DNA from: Phellopilus nigrolimitatus
Taxonomy: Eukaryota; Basidiomycota; Agaricomycetes; Hymenochaetales; Hymenochaetaceae
Direction: 5' to 3'
Length of the DNA stretch: 64,000 nt
Assembly: GCA_021029095.1 (NCBI GenBank)
Contig: JAJOHG010000074.1
Coordinates: forward strand, 1-64,000
Under the pieces are notes generated by a model that made no database searches, was not told the origin of the DNA, and saw nothing but the letters and a program-made list of their open reading frames with translations. The translations under genes were made by a program, and so were the position numbers. This document shows positions 1 through 9,749 of the stretch, piece by piece. How positions within the stretch are numbered: position 1 is the stretch's first letter; every line of letters starts with the position of its first letter.

Positions 1-428
1 GCGCTCGACGAACGCAAACACGTTGGTCATCCGCGGCGACGGCGAGCTGGACGGAGAGGTAGGCGATGGTGGATTTAGTCCAGAGGTGATCGCGATGGCC
101 TTCTTTTTCTCCTTCCCGCGCCCTGTCAGAGCCTTGAAGAAACCGTCCTTCTTGAGATCCGCCGACGCCGTCGCGGCTGAGTGCGCGCTTGTCGTCGCAT
201 CGGTTCTAGACCACGCGCCTCCTCTCCAGCTTGAACTATCCCTCGCTCCAGCAGCCAGGGCAGACGCTGACGGCGTGCTTGCGCTACCCGTCGCTGTCGC
301 CGGATGGAAGCTCAGACGCGGCTTGTAAAACGCCTGGCGTACGTGCGGATACTTGCTGAGATAGGCGAGGAGCTGCAGCAAAAGTAGTACATCCTCTTTG
401 CGGAACGGACCCGGCTCCTCCACACCGT
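1..428 (-). CDS. MUB1/SamB-like MYND protein, partial, interrupted by Gypsy-1
   Basis: The minus strand is open across this stretch and encodes a segment with FRKEDVLLLLQLLAYLSKYP followed by HVRQAFYKPR, a Ser/Ala-rich linker, a GRGKEKKK basic patch and MTNVFAFVER running off the window edge. From memory, this order (leucine-rich segment, YKPR, linker, NVF.LVERFTF) precedes the MYND zinc finger in fungal SamB/MUB1 proteins, which act with a ubiquitin ligase and in morphogenesis. The MYND finger itself would lie left of the window. The upstream part of the same exon, a His-rich tract, resumes at 6888 beyond the gypsy insertion, so this allele is interrupted. Family assignment is by recognition of sequence style, not by a search. 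Confidence 0.5.
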
Positions 429-433
429 GGTGA

Positions 434-818
434 TGTTATGACACGTATTTTAATTTTCCCTTACCTTGTCTTGAACTTGCGGCCTCTCAGTATTTAGAGT
501 CACATGATAGCCTAGAGTGTTCTACACTGACGTCATCATGACATCATAGTGACATCATCGACGGTGACATCATCTATGACATCATCAGCTCCACTCGCTC
601 CACTAATGTAACCATATTAGGTAGTGTACTGCTTGGTCTGTGCGCACTAGGTTTTAGTATATAAAGAGGCAATAAACATCTGGGAGGCTCAATCGAGTTC
701 TCTTAGAATCTCCACCATAAAGTGTGATCCCCTTTCTAAGTCAGCTCAGCATTCTCTCTTGTTGTCTTGTACTTTGGAGTTTGCGCCTCAGCCTTTTGGT
801 TTGTGGTGTGCTCTAACA
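434..818 (+). repeat. Gypsy-1 5' LTR
   Basis: A 385-bp LTR. U3 carries five TGACRTCAT sites (528-585). A 38-bp block at 612-649 is identical to the same block in the unrelated Gypsy-2 LTR. The TATA box TATATAAAG lies at 658-666. The sequence AATCGAGTTCT at 691-701, about 33 nt after the start of the TATA box, is the likely 5' end of the RNA and is complementary to the primer site just downstream of the LTR. Confidence 0.95.
658..666 (+). promoter_or_regulatory. TATA box of the Gypsy-1 LTR promoter
   Basis: TATATAAAG, preceded at 612-649 by the core block shared with Gypsy-2 and at 528-585 by the TGACRTCAT array. The expected start site, 25-35 nt downstream, coincides with 691. Confidence 0.75.
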
Positions 819-1453
819 GTAGAACTCGATTCTATCCTCATTGCGCATTCTCCAAACATTCCTCTCATCTCTAACTCGCCCTCATCTCTATAAACTCTTG
901 CCTTGTCGTCGCGACACGTTGCGGCGGCCTGTTTTCACCACTTCACGATTTCACCTCACACTCGACGCGTGCGTTCAGAGAGGTACAACCTTCGACCTCG
1001 AGGACATCACCTTCGCCCTGAACAGCACTTCCGACACACCCATCGACTTTCCCTTTTCTATCTTCAACGCCACCACTATCAAGAACTCCCTCACCTTCGG
1101 TTCCCGCTACCTCGTCCTTACCGTCGTTGATCCCTTGATCGACGCTCGGCCTTTTGATAGGAAACCCCCCATACTCCCACATACGCGGAAATCAGAGTGT
1201 CTGGTTCCACTACCGACTCGCCGCGTATTCACTTTCAAATCCGTTCTTTATTAAACCATCCTTCGCACTCTTGGTGAACTGTTGGTAGCGCAGGCTTAAG
1301 CTAAGCTACTGAGGACAATCCCTCCACGAGTAGTAAGGGACAGGCGAACACCACGTCGTAGCCCTCTCGTGCAACTGCTGAAGTGTGTGTTGCGGTGCCG
1401 TAGTCAGTAGAATTATCTACCGAAACATATTTCGTTGATAGTTAGTCACCGCG
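819..1453 (+). other. Gypsy-1 untranslated leader
   Basis: 635 nt between the LTR and the gag ATG. It holds the primer site and an open frame at 841-1254 whose translation has no retroelement signature and whose start is not ATG. I regard it as untranslated leader, possibly with the packaging signal. Confidence 0.6.
821..831 (+). promoter_or_regulatory. Gypsy-1 self-priming primer-binding site
   Basis: AGAACTCGATT starts 3 nt after the 5' LTR and is the exact reverse complement of AATCGAGTTCT at 691-701, the predicted 5' end of the transcript. This is the arrangement known for Tf1 of fission yeast, where the first 11 nt of the mRNA prime reverse transcription. I see no obvious tRNA 3'-end complement. 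Confidence 0.75.
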
Positions 1454-2635
1454 ATGGATCAACCACCACCTTTTGTCGACATAGAGGGGCAGCAGGCGCA
1501 GCAGCAGCCACCGCCCCCAACCACCCAGGACTTGCTGCACCTTATCGGCATGTTGACGCACCAGGTGCAGGCCTTGGGAGGGAACGTTGCACACCTCACC
1601 CAAACTGTAACCAACCTGGCTGCAGCCCCTCATCCACCACCCGTAATCATGCCAGCACCAGCGGCGGCGGCTCCCTCACCCAAAATGCCAAAGGTGGCTC
1701 CACCGTCGTACTTTGAAGGAAATCAGGAGGAATCTGAGGGGTGGTTATTAGAAGTTCGGATCTACCAGGAGACACATGCGGCTGAATTCCCAGATGTGGG
1801 GTCGCGTGTCAAATTTGCGTTGTCATACATGCGAGGAGAGATGGTGCAGGAGTGGAAGAGGATACACGCGCAGAGCGTCTATTACACATACGAGGAGTTT
1901 GTGACGGACTTCAAGGAGCGATTTGGTGATCCCAACCCGGTTGCCACAGCCATCTCCAAGCTGGACAACATGCATCAAGGAAAAGACACCATGGACGCAT
2001 TCGTGGTAAAGTTTCAGGATGTCGCTTCGCGCACGGGTTACAATGACGCTGCTTTGATTGAAGTCTTCAAAAAGAAAATTAATGGTCAGCTACTTGCGCG
2101 TATGTACGCACTACCGACGATGCCAACCACTCTTTCACGTCACCACGGCATCAATGGATGGTACGAATGGGCACAGCGACTCGACCGACAGTGGAGGGAG
2201 GGCGAAGCCTATCGTCGTGGTGCAACGGAGCAAAAGCGGGTAGCTCCAGCACAGCAGACGAATGCAGGGAAGGCGACGCAGACACAGAATCAGCCAAGGA
2301 CGTATCAGCAACCACAGGTGCAGGTACAACCAAATTATGGAAATTATGGACAGGGTAGGGCTCAGCCGGGTGCGTCTGGGACGTCGACTACGGGAGCGCC
2401 AAAAGACCCTAATGCTATGGATGTGGACCGGACAGGCCGGAGACCACCAGTGAAGTGTTTCAAGTGCGGTCGTCTTGGACATTATGCGAGGGACTGCAAG
2501 GTTGGCCTCGATGTCAGGGCGATGACATATGACCAGATGCGCGACTATTTTGCTCAGGAGGCTGCTGCGCAGAAGGACAAGGAGGCTCTGGAGGCGAAAG
2601 CTAAGGAGCAGGGTTTTCCAAGCGAGTCCAAGTGA
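1454..2635 (+). CDS. gag: Gypsy-1 Gag (capsid-nucleocapsid)
   Basis: 393 aa from the ATG at 1454 to TGA at 2633-2635. The N-terminus is Gln/Pro-rich (residues 1-75). A retrotransposon capsid region spans roughly residues 80-200, with the usual YFEG..., W-rich helix and F..RFGD elements. A Gln/Asn/Gly-rich linker follows. A CX2CX4HX4C zinc knuckle (CFKCGRLGHYARDC) occupies residues 335-348. Gag forms the virus-like particle and packages RNA. The stop overlaps the pol frame by a few codons, and the heptamer GGGTTTT at 2611-2617, in the correct phase, is a candidate -1 slip site for making Gag-Pol. Confidence 0.92.
   Translation: MDQPPPFVDIEGQQAQQQPPPPTTQDLLHLIGMLTHQVQALGGNVAHLTQTVTNLAAAPHPPPVIMPAPAAAAPSPKMPKVAPPSYFEGNQEESEGWLLEVRIYQETHAAEFPDVGSRVKFALSYMRGEMVQEWKRIHAQSVYYTYEEFVTDFKERFGDPNPVATAISKLDNMHQGKDTMDAFVVKFQDVASRTGYNDAALIEVFKKKINGQLLARMYALPTMPTTLSRHHGINGWYEWAQRLDRQWREGEAYRRGATEQKRVAPAQQTNAGKATQTQNQPRTYQQPQVQVQPNYGNYGQGRAQPGASGTSTTGAPKDPNAMDVDRTGRRPPVKCFKCGRLGHYARDCKVGLDVRAMTYDQMRDYFAQEAAAQKDKEALEAKAKEQGFPSESK
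2611..2617 (+). promoter_or_regulatory. Candidate -1 frameshift heptamer, Gypsy-1
   Basis: G GGT TTT in the gag frame fits the X XXY YYZ pattern. It lies 15 nt before the gag TGA, inside the region where both frames are open (the pol frame is open from 2605). The same spacing occurs at 38071-38077 in Gypsy-2. Confidence 0.6.
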
Positions 2636-5600
2636 ACAATCTCCCGCTTGTGACTCAGAATCGATTTTCTTCTCTTGATGATGATGTAATATTAGATTGT
2701 AAAGGTTCAGGGGGGTCTCTGACTGGTTCGGAGCTCGGCGCCAAAAAGGCGTGCTTAATTCCCCATTCCAATATATATTCTGGTCCAGATTCATCATCAG
2801 AAAAGGAAGAAAAAGGAGATAAGAAGTTCATTCGATCAACCAACAATCGCCATGTCGCTATACGCATCACACTGCAGACTAGTGACACCAATGAAAGGTT
2901 GGACGTAGAAGCATTGTTAGACAGTGGCGCTACTGGCCTCTTTATCGATACCGAATTTGTTAAAGCAAATCGCCTGAAAACACGTAAACTTACACGGAGT
3001 ATACCGGTTTACAATGTTGATGGCACCAAGAATCAAGGAGGATCGATAGAAGAGGAGGTAGATCTGATTGTGCAGTTTAGCGAACATCGAGAGAAGGCAA
3101 CTTTTGAAGTTTGTAACCTGGGAAAGACAACCGTAATTCTTGGTCACCCATGGTTAAAGAGACATAACCCGGAAATTGACTGGAACTCTGGGGAAGTCAA
3201 GTTAACTCGATGTCCAAAAACTTGCCATTCAATGCAGAGGCGTGAGAAGCGAGAGGAAGAGGCAAAGATACGAAGGTTGAAGCCTATGCCTGAGTTGATA
3301 GCAGACGAGGAAGATGAGGATGACGAGTTGGACAGGAGGATTGTGGAAGAAATGTTTTGGCTTCGCTACATTGATGAGAAAGATGGATCTGGTCCTGACC
3401 CCAAACCTCTAAGCTGGAAGAAAGCGGAACCACCTGTCTGGAAGGACTTGGTGCCAGAAAGGTTTCACGAGTTCTTAGACGTGTTTGATCAAAAGACGTC
3501 AGAACGGCTTCCGACCAGAAAACCATGGGATCATGAGATAAACCTGAAACCTGATTTTGTTCCCAAGAAGTCGAAGGTTTATCCATTATCTCAGGACGAA
3601 GATGAAGAGGTGGGACGCTTCATTCAGGAACAAGAAGCCAAGGGGTATATCCGGCCCTCTAAATCGCCAATGACATCGCCTATTTTCTTTATCAATAAGA
3701 AGGATGGGAAGCGCAGAATGATTACAGATCACCGGTACCTAAATTCAGGAACTGTCAAAAATGCGTACCCGCTTCCCTTGATCTCAGAAATTATTGATAA
3801 GCTTAAAGGGGCCAAGTACTTCTCTAAGATGGATTTGCGATGGGGTTATCACAATGTTCGAATCAAGGAAGGAGACGAGTGGAAGGCAGCCTTTGCAACA
3901 AGTAGGGGAGCGTATGAACCATTAGTCATGACCTTTGGATTGTGCAATGCACCAAGCACGTTCCAAAATATGATGAACGATATCTTCAATGATCTCATGA
4001 TCGAGGGAGTTGTTGTGATCTACATCGACGATATATTGGTTTTTACAAAGACCATGGAGGAGAATGATCGCATTGTCAAAGAGATCTTAAAACGACTTCG
4101 CGAAAATGATCTATTCCTAAAACCCGAAAAGTGTGTGTTTGGAGTTGAGGAAGTGGAATTTTTGGGGATGATAATCAGAAACGGCGAGGTCAGCATGATG
4201 AAGGAGAAGGTGGAAGCAGTAAAAGACTGGCCAGTTCCCAAGAAAGTCAGAGACGTCGAATCGTTCTTAGGTTTTGCAAATTTCTATCGTCGCTTCGTCA
4301 AAGACTTTGCAAAGATCACCAGGCCTTTGAATGATTTAAAAAAGAAAGAAAACTCTTGGGAATGGGGAGAAAGAGAACAAAAGGCATTTGACGAGTTGAA
4401 GACACGTTTCTGTGAACAACCAGTTCTTGTTATTCCTGATCCACGAAATGAATTACGTGTTGAATCGGATGCATCAGACTTTGCGACAGGAGCAGTACTC
4501 TCCATGAAATGTGACGATGGATTATGGAGACCGTGCGCATATTTGTCCAAGTCGCTCAGTGATGTGGAAAGGAACTATGACGTCCATGACAAAGAATTAT
4601 TGGGCATTATGCGAGCGCTTGAAGCATGGCGCCACCATTTGGAAGGCTCAACCCATAAATTTGAAATATGGACTGATCACAAGAATTTGGAATACTTCAT
4701 GAAGGCGAAAAATCTTAATCGTCGACAAGCTCGTTGGTCCCTCTACCTGTCTCGCTTTGATTTTGTAATTCTTCATAAACCTGGCAAAACAATGGAAAAG
4801 ACTGATTCCCTCTCGAGACGTTCGGACCTTAAAGAGGGGGTGGAGAATGACAATAAAAACGTAGTCTTGTTGAAACCAGAATTTTTCAAAATCAAAGCGA
4901 CTCAACAGGGTCATGTCTTGTTAGATGGAGAAGAGAAGGAGTTGTTGACGAAGATTAGGAAGGCAAAGGATTGGGATGAGGCGGTGGTGAAGGCAGCGGA
5001 TGAATTGCGGAAGTCAGGGACAAAGAGGTTGAGAGGCGAAGAATGGGAAGAGGAGCAAGGCTTAATCCTATATCGAGGAAAGGTGTATGTCCCAAAGGAT
5101 GGTCAGATCAGGAGAGAAATTGTCAAACTACATCACGATTCGGCAGTAGCAGGACATCCAGGAAATTGGAAAACTTTGGAATTGATCGCGCGAAACTATT
5201 GGTGGCCAGGGATGACAAAGTTTGTACAAGCTTATGTCAAAGGCTGTGATACTTGTGCGCGTCATAAATCTTTACCAGAGAAGCCTGCTGGGAAATTGAT
5301 GCCTAATCCTACTCCTACTGCACCTTGGGAAGATATTTCAGTGGATTTTGTGACAGGACTGCCAGAAGCACAAGGGTTTAATGCCCTACTGGTAGTATGT
5401 GATCGCTTCTCGAAACAAATCCATGTGATTAACACCAGAGAAGAGACCTCGGCGTTAGGACTGGCAGCATTGTATAGGGATCATGTGTGGAAACTGCATG
5501 GGTTACCGCTAACAGTAATCTCGGATCGGGGTCCACAATTTGCATCAGTGTTCATGAAAGAATTGAATAGCATTTTGGGGATCAAGACCAAGCTGTCCAC

Positions 5601-6486
5601 AGCATATCATCCACAAACAGATGGGCAAACAGAACGGATGAATCAAGAGATCGAGCAGTATTTGAGGATGTTTGTTGATCATCGCCAAGAAAATTGGCCA
5701 TCCTGGACTGCTATGGCTGAATTTGCATACAACAACAAAGTACAGACAGCCACAAAGATCTCCCCGTTCTTCTCTGTTTATGGAAGAAATCCACGCATGG
5801 GTTTTGAAGTGCGAAGGGATGCTAAAGTAGAAGCGGCAGATGACTTTGCAAATCGGATGAAAGGAATACATGAGGAAGCAAAGTCAGCATTGGAAAAGGC
5901 AAAAGAGGAAATGCGGAAGTACGCGGACCAAAGGCGAGGAGATGCTCCAAAATACAAAGTAGGAGATAAGGTCTGGTTAGACACCACAAACCTCAAAATA
6001 AACCGACCTTCTAGGAAACTCGCTGAGAAAAGAATTGGTCCATACCCCATAACGCGTATCATTTCTCCAAATGCTGTACAACTTCGTCTCCCAAACACTA
6101 TAAAAATACATCCTGTTGTAAATGTCTCGCGCATCCACCTGCACACCGCTGCCAGTATCCCTGGACAAAGAGCCGCTCCACCTCCACCCATAGAAGTAGG
6201 AGAAGAGAAGGACTATGAAGTAGAGGAAATTTTGGATGCTAGACGACGCAGAAACAAGTTGGAATTCCTAGTCAAATGGAAAGGGTACACGGATGAAAAC
6301 AATACTTGGGAACCAGAGGAAAACTGCAAAGGGTCACAAAAACTTATAAAAGAATTCTATAAACGATACCCAGCAGCGCCACGGTCCATCAGCCTAGCTG
6401 ATTTCCAAGCCTTGAATTTCCGCCCTTATGAGAATTTCACATCCACTCCAACCAACTTTGTCAATCGTCTGGAAGTCGATCCTTAA
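2617..6486 (+). CDS. pol: Gypsy-1 Pol polyprotein (PR-RT-RNaseH-IN-chromodomain)
   Basis: Pol has no ATG near its start and is read in -1 relative to gag. Counting residues from 2632: aspartic protease with DSGA (Asp 97); reverse transcriptase with YIDD at 464-467; RNase H with DASDFATG near 612 and WTDHKNLEYF; integrase zinc domain HHCC (His 834, CX2C at 872-875); catalytic triad Asp 905, Asp 965, Glu 1001 with exact DX35E spacing and AYHPQTDGQTER. A C-terminal chromodomain (about 1194-1245, YEVEEILDAR...FLVKWKGY...TWEPEENC) would tether the integrase to modified histones. It is intact over 1,284 codons after 2632. The stop overlaps the polypurine tract. Confidence 0.95.
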   Translation, partial: SKRVQVNNLPLVTQNRFSSLDDDVILDCKGSGGSLTGSELGAKKACLIPHSNIYSGPDSSSEKEEKGDKKFIRSTNNRHVAIRITLQTSDTNERLDVEALLDSGATGLFIDTEFVKANRLKTRKLTRSIPVYNVDGTKNQGGSIEEEVDLIVQFSEHREKATFEVCNLGKTTVILGHPWLKRHNPEIDWNSGEVKLTRCPKTCHSMQRREKREEEAKIRRLKPMPELIADEEDEDDELDRRIVEEMFWLRYIDEKDGSGPDPKPLSWKKAEPPVWKDLVPERFHEFLDVFDQKTSERLPTRKPWDHEINLKPDFVPKKSKVYPLSQDEDEEVGRFIQEQEAKGYIRPSKSPMTSPIFFINKKDGKRRMITDHRYLNSGTVKNAYPLPLISEIIDKLKGAKYFSKMDLRWGYHNVRIKEGDEWKAAFATSRGAYEPLVMTFGLCNAPSTFQNMMNDIFNDLMIEGVVVIYIDDILVFTKTMEENDRIVKEILKRLRENDLFLKPEKCVFGVEEVEFLGMIIRNGEVSMMKEKVEAVKDWPVPKKVRDVESFLGFANFYRRFVKDFAKITRPLNDLKKKENSWEWGEREQKAFDELKTRFCEQPVLVIPDPRNELRVESDASDFATGAVLSMKCDDGLWRPCAYLSKSLSDVERNYDVHDKELLGIMRALEAWRHHLEGSTHKFEIWTDHKNLEYFMKAKNLNRRQARWSLYLSRFDFVILHKPGKTMEKTDSLSRRSDLKEGVENDNKNVVLLKPEFFKIKATQQGHVLLDGEEKELLTKIRKAKDWDEAVVKAADELRKSGTKRLRGEEWEEEQGLILYRGKVYVPKDGQIRREIVKLHHDSAVAGHPGNWKTLELIARNYWWPGMTKFVQAYVKGCDTCARHKSLPEKPAGKLMPNPTPTAPWEDISVDFVTGLPEAQGFNALLVVCDRFSKQIHVINTREETSALGLAALYRDHVWKLHGLPLTVISDRGPQFASVFMKELNSILGIKTKLSTAYHPQTDGQTERMNQEIEQYLRMFVDHRQENWPSWTAMAEFAYNNKVQTATKISPFFSVYGRNPRMGFEVRRDAKVEAADDFANRMKGIHEEAKSALEKAKEEMRKYADQRRGDAPKYKVGDKVWLDTTNLKINRPSRKLAEKRIGPYPITRIISPNAVQLRLPNTIKIHPVVNVSRIHLHTAASIPGQRAAPPPPIEVGEEKDYEVEEILDARRRRNKLEFLVKWKGYTDENNTWEPEENCKGSQKLIKEFYKRYPAAPRSISLADFQALNFRPYENFTSTPTNFVNRLEVDP

Positions 6487-6497
6487 AGAGGGGGTGA

Positions 6498-6882
6498 TGT
6501 TATGACACGTATTTTAATTTTCCCTTACCTTGTCTTGAACTTGCGGCCTCTCAGTATTTAGAGTCACATGATAGCCTAGAGCGTTCTACACTGACGTCAT
6601 CATGACATCATAGTGACATCATCGACGGTGACATCATCTATGACATCATCAGCTCCACTCGCTCCACTAATGTAACCATATTAGGTAGTGTACTGCTTGG
6701 TCTGTGCGCACTAGGTTTTAGTATATAAAGAGGCAATAAACATCTGGGAGGCTCAATCGAATTCTCTTAGAATCTCCACCATAAAGTGTGATCCCCTTTC
6801 TAAGTCAGCTCAGCATTCTCTCTTGTTGTCTTGTACTTTGGAGTTTGCGCCTCAGCCTTTTGGTTTGTGGTGTGCTCTAACA
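6498..6882 (+). repeat. Gypsy-1 3' LTR
   Basis: 385 bp, about 99.5% identical to the 5' LTR. One of the two differences falls inside the copy of the primer sequence (AATCGAATTCT instead of AATCGAGTTCT). It is followed by the GGTGA duplication at 6883-6887. Confidence 0.95.
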
Positions 6883-6887
6883 GGTGA

Positions 6888-7126
6888 TGGTGATGGTGGT
6901 GATGATGGTGCCGGTGCGTCGCGCGCGGGGTGGGGCCCGTCGCGGCCGGTGAAGGCGAGGCGGCAGCAGGAGCGGGCAATGCTAGGGCACCGCACGTCGC
7001 TTGAACGGGAGACCCGAGGTTTGATCCGCCCGCGGCACCGCGAGCAGGCGAGCTCCGCGCTGGACCCGCATTCGCGCCGTCGGCGGCGATGCGCATCGCG
7101 ACAGGCATTGGCTGGTGCGTGTGCAT
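6888..7126 (-). CDS. MUB1/SamB-like protein, upstream part of the interrupted exon
   Basis: On the minus strand this encodes an Ala/Pro/Ser-rich stretch ending in a run of about ten His codons (a CAT/CAC repeat). Once the element and one GGTGA copy are discounted, the frame runs directly into the segment encoded at 1-428. This continuity is the evidence that both pieces are one exon. Upstream of 7126 the frame remains His/Arg-rich but cannot be assigned. Confidence 0.45.
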
Positions 7127-7234
7127 GGGTAACTCGCCAGGAAGAACACGGTGTGAACTCTTCTTGCCCGAGCGCGTGCCCGTGGTGACGGTGGTGCTCG
7201 CGCGTCATGTTGCGGGTTCTGAAGGTTAGTCGTG

Positions 7235-8620
7235 CGCGTGCGCGGCGTGGAAGAGCGAAGACTGTAGATTCACAAATAATCAGTATATTGTACCAACAAT
7301 TCACGAAGAAACAATGCAACGTACGGAATCAACCTCCAAGTCCCACTGCCGACCCTGCAGCTCTTTCCTTCGAAGTCCTTTTCGCACTCGCCGTTAAGCA
7401 GCTCCTCCGGCCCGCGGCCGCTCCTGCTCCTGTGGCTGCATTTCGCGTACATGACGCCCGCAGCGAACATCGAGAGCCTCGTGGCGGATGGCGGTGGGGA
7501 AGCGGAAGCGTGTGGAAAGACGCGCTCTGTTGGGAGCTTTACCACAGGTGACCCAATCCTTGTCCGTGTCCGTGTCCGGGAGCCAGATAGAGTATAGAGT
7601 GCGCCTCAGACGTGAGGTGCTGACAGAGCGCGGGAGTATCGCTCGCAGGGAAGTGGATGGCGCAGGTGGCGCGGGATGTGTGCTTGGTCCGGTGAGCATG
7701 CTACTTCCGGAGGACGGAGCGCCGATGGCGTGCGGCAGAGGAAGGGAAGGCAGGGTGAGAGTTTCGTCGTCATTCGTGCTGAAAATGCAGGCTCTCGAAA
7801 GATGAGGCGGTCGGGTCACTGGGATGGGAGCGTGCGACGCCGTCGAGGAGGGGCGCAAAAGCGGTGCGCGCGTCGGCGGAACGAGGGAGCCCGCGTGTTT
7901 GTACCGTTCGACCTTGGTGAATTGCGCGCACAGAGACTGCAGCGACTCAGCGAGGTCGGCATGAGAACTGTGCGGCATACATTCAGCAAGTTGAAAGAAA
8001 GAAGAAAATCTGCTGCTTACCGCTCAGCGCGCTCCGCGCGTGCCTCAGCGTCGAGGACGACCTTCGCGGCACTCTCGAGCGCTTTGGGCTCCGCTTTCAT
8101 GTCATTCTCCCTTTCCCTCTCTCCATTGACCTTCTCTCTGTCCACATTTGGGTCAGGAGAAGCGCGAGAAGGCAGGCCTTGGACCGACGCCAGAAGGTGC
8201 TCGGCGCGAGTGGCGCGGCCCTGCGCGACGGTGAGCTCGCGACAGCGTGCGTCCGCGTCTGCAAGAGCAGAGGAAAGAAAGGGAGCCTGGGCAGCGGGAA
8301 GTTGGGCGGCATGGTTGAGGAACGGGGACGAAGTTGAGCTTGAATGCAAGGGCTTGGGAGAGGCGGAGGAGCCGGGGCTACCGGCGACGGCGAATGCTGT
8401 TGAGGTGGGTAAAGCCATGTGCGAGAATGTCGGAGGCGGGGACGCTAGAGACGGCCTGGCGCTGCATCTGCAGTTGCTGTTGCTGATGTGCGGCAAGCCC
8501 GATCGCCTTGCGTTCCTGCATGGCCCGCATTTGCTGCATCTGGCTTAAACTACTCGTGTCTGTACTACAGACACGAGCTTCTAAGCCATCTTTCTTCTTC
8601 TTCTTCTTCCCGGTTGAGGA
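7235..8620 (-). pseudogene. Unrecognised intron-containing gene, copy 1 of a 2-kb direct duplication
   Basis: I do not recognise the product. The minus strand reads Gln/Ser/Pro-rich sequence (AAHQQQQLQMQRQ near 8480), then a helical segment (AKVVLDAEARAERAER) up to a good donor at about 8025. A short intron of about 55 bp follows, then DLAESLQSLCAQFTKVERYKH near 7930 and a Pro/Ser-rich C-terminal part with GPEELLNGECEKDFE near 7400. A diverged copy lies in the same orientation at about 31000-32380. Frames disagree between neighbouring blocks in both copies, so at least one and probably both are degraded. Coiled-coil or regulatory proteins have this kind of composition, but that is only an impression. 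Confidence 0.4.
8565..8586. repeat. Near-perfect palindrome
   Basis: CTCGTGTCTGTA and TACAGACACGAG flank a single C, giving 12-bp arms. The same palindrome, with a G at the centre, occurs in duplicate copy 2 near 32329. Related palindromes with the core CTGTA-C-TACAG lie in the introns of the Rep-helicase gene. Confidence 0.7.
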
Positions 8621-8644
8621 TGTGCGGTCGGCCGGCGAACATAA

Positions 8645-8740
8645 GGGAGGGTGGCGGCGAGGACGAGGGAGGGTGGCGGCGAGGACGAGGGAGGGTGGCG
8701 GCGAGGACATCGGAGGGTGGCGGCGAGGACGAGAGCGGCA
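8645..8740. repeat. 22-bp tandem repeat, about four units
   Basis: Units containing GGGTGGCGGCGAGGACGAG begin at about 8649, 8671, 8693 and 8715. The duplicate copy 2 has three units at about 32420, 32442 and 32464. The 22-bp period is not a multiple of three, which argues against coding. Confidence 0.75.
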
Positions 8741-8884
8741 GCGGGGACGAAGGAAGAGGGCAGCGGTGTGAACGACGAGGGTGAGGTGATGGCAGCGGCG
8801 GCGGCGACGATGACGATGACAAGAGGATGGTGGTGAAGAAGAAGAAAGGACTTAGACGATTTCGAAGCCCGAGGCTCAAATTTG

Positions 8885-9232
8885 CTGTCACCTAAGCAGT
8901 GCCCAGTCGGTCAGCTTTTACATATCATTCAGTCACGTATATGCACAAAAAAATTACATGGATATATAGCTTAGACGTGGACCTTCATAATAAAAAATAA
9001 ATCAAGCATTTATATGCAGAGGGGAAAATAAGAAATGTTAGATACGAACCGGAAGGCTCACGAGGAATTGTGTGACGCGTGGCGATGCCGTGTGGCAGTG
9101 AACCACCCCCATTATAAGGCATACGTTCCCACACTTTTTGTACACTTTTCGGCCACTTTGTACACTTTTTTGTAATGGTGACCGTGACATACATGCACAG
9201 CCACTGGGGGTGAAAACGTAGGAGTGGAAAGG
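8885..9232. repeat. Repeat R, copy A
   Basis: An AT-rich dispersed repeat of about 350 bp, present also at 10871-11704 (copy B, with a MITE inside) and 32627-33000 (copy C). It contains two GTACACTTTT motifs separated by a CGGCCACTTT block, and a TATATAGCTTAGAC block. I cannot place it in a known family. After 9232 a 50-bp block (ACTTTGGTTGTGGGCC...) is shared with 18046-18097. Confidence 0.65.
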
Positions 9233-9749
9233 ACAACTTTGGTTGTGGGCCATTGCTTCGCATGGCAAGTTACAATTCCTTTTTTTTCTCCTTTTCCCTC
9301 CCACCTCGGCCTCTTGCTTGCCATCAAACTCCTTGTGCTCGCTGTCGCCGTTCTCGTCGTCTCTGTCCCTGACAACTCCATATGAGGAACTGAAGCTGGC
9401 CACCTTCGTCGGCGAAGTCTGACATGTGTCTTCTGGATCATCGCTCTGTCCTTGCACGCCTGCTTTTCTTTTCCTCCGCTACAACAGAGTCCCCCCAGAT
9501 AAGATGCCAGGGAATGCTTGACCTTGTATCTGGATCGGACAAGCTCTATGTGCAAAATTACGACTTCCTGCAAGTGTGCTTGGGCGGGACGAGCGGCCAG
9601 GCTTTTTCAGTATGTGATGGCGTCGACGACTTCTGGGAGCGGCTTCAGAAACCATAGTATGTCTTACACCCATTTTCAGTGCTTTCAATGATTTGTCTAA
9701 TGTACATGGCATGACAGCATCACGGACAAAGCGACATCTCATTTAGACC

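Larger units (their letters stand above)
434..6882 (+). mobile_element. Gypsy-1: complete chromodomain Ty3/gypsy retrotransposon
   Basis: A full-length element of 6,449 bp. The two LTRs (434-818 and 6498-6882) are 385 bp each, start TGTTA and end TAACA, and differ at only two positions that I could find. A 5-bp target duplication GGTGA lies at 429-433 and 6883-6887. Internally it has a self-complementary primer site, gag, pol in the -1 frame (protease, RT, RNase H, integrase, chromodomain) and a polypurine tract AAAGAGGGGG at 6485-6494. All frames are open, so it looks recent and possibly active. It sits in the His-rich tract of the MUB1-like gene. Confidence 0.95.

Noticed and set aside
841..1254. 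A 137-codon open frame in the Gypsy-1 leader
   Set aside because: It has no ATG start and no recognisable domain, and it lies in the untranslated leader between primer site and gag.
2632..2634. GTG as a start codon for pol (also at 38092)
   Set aside because: Nuclear fungal genes do not normally start at GTG. The -1 overlap and the heptamer explain pol expression better.
8017..8549. A plus-strand protein opposite the duplicated gene
   Set aside because: The splice sites and helical segments conserved in the duplicate are on the minus strand.
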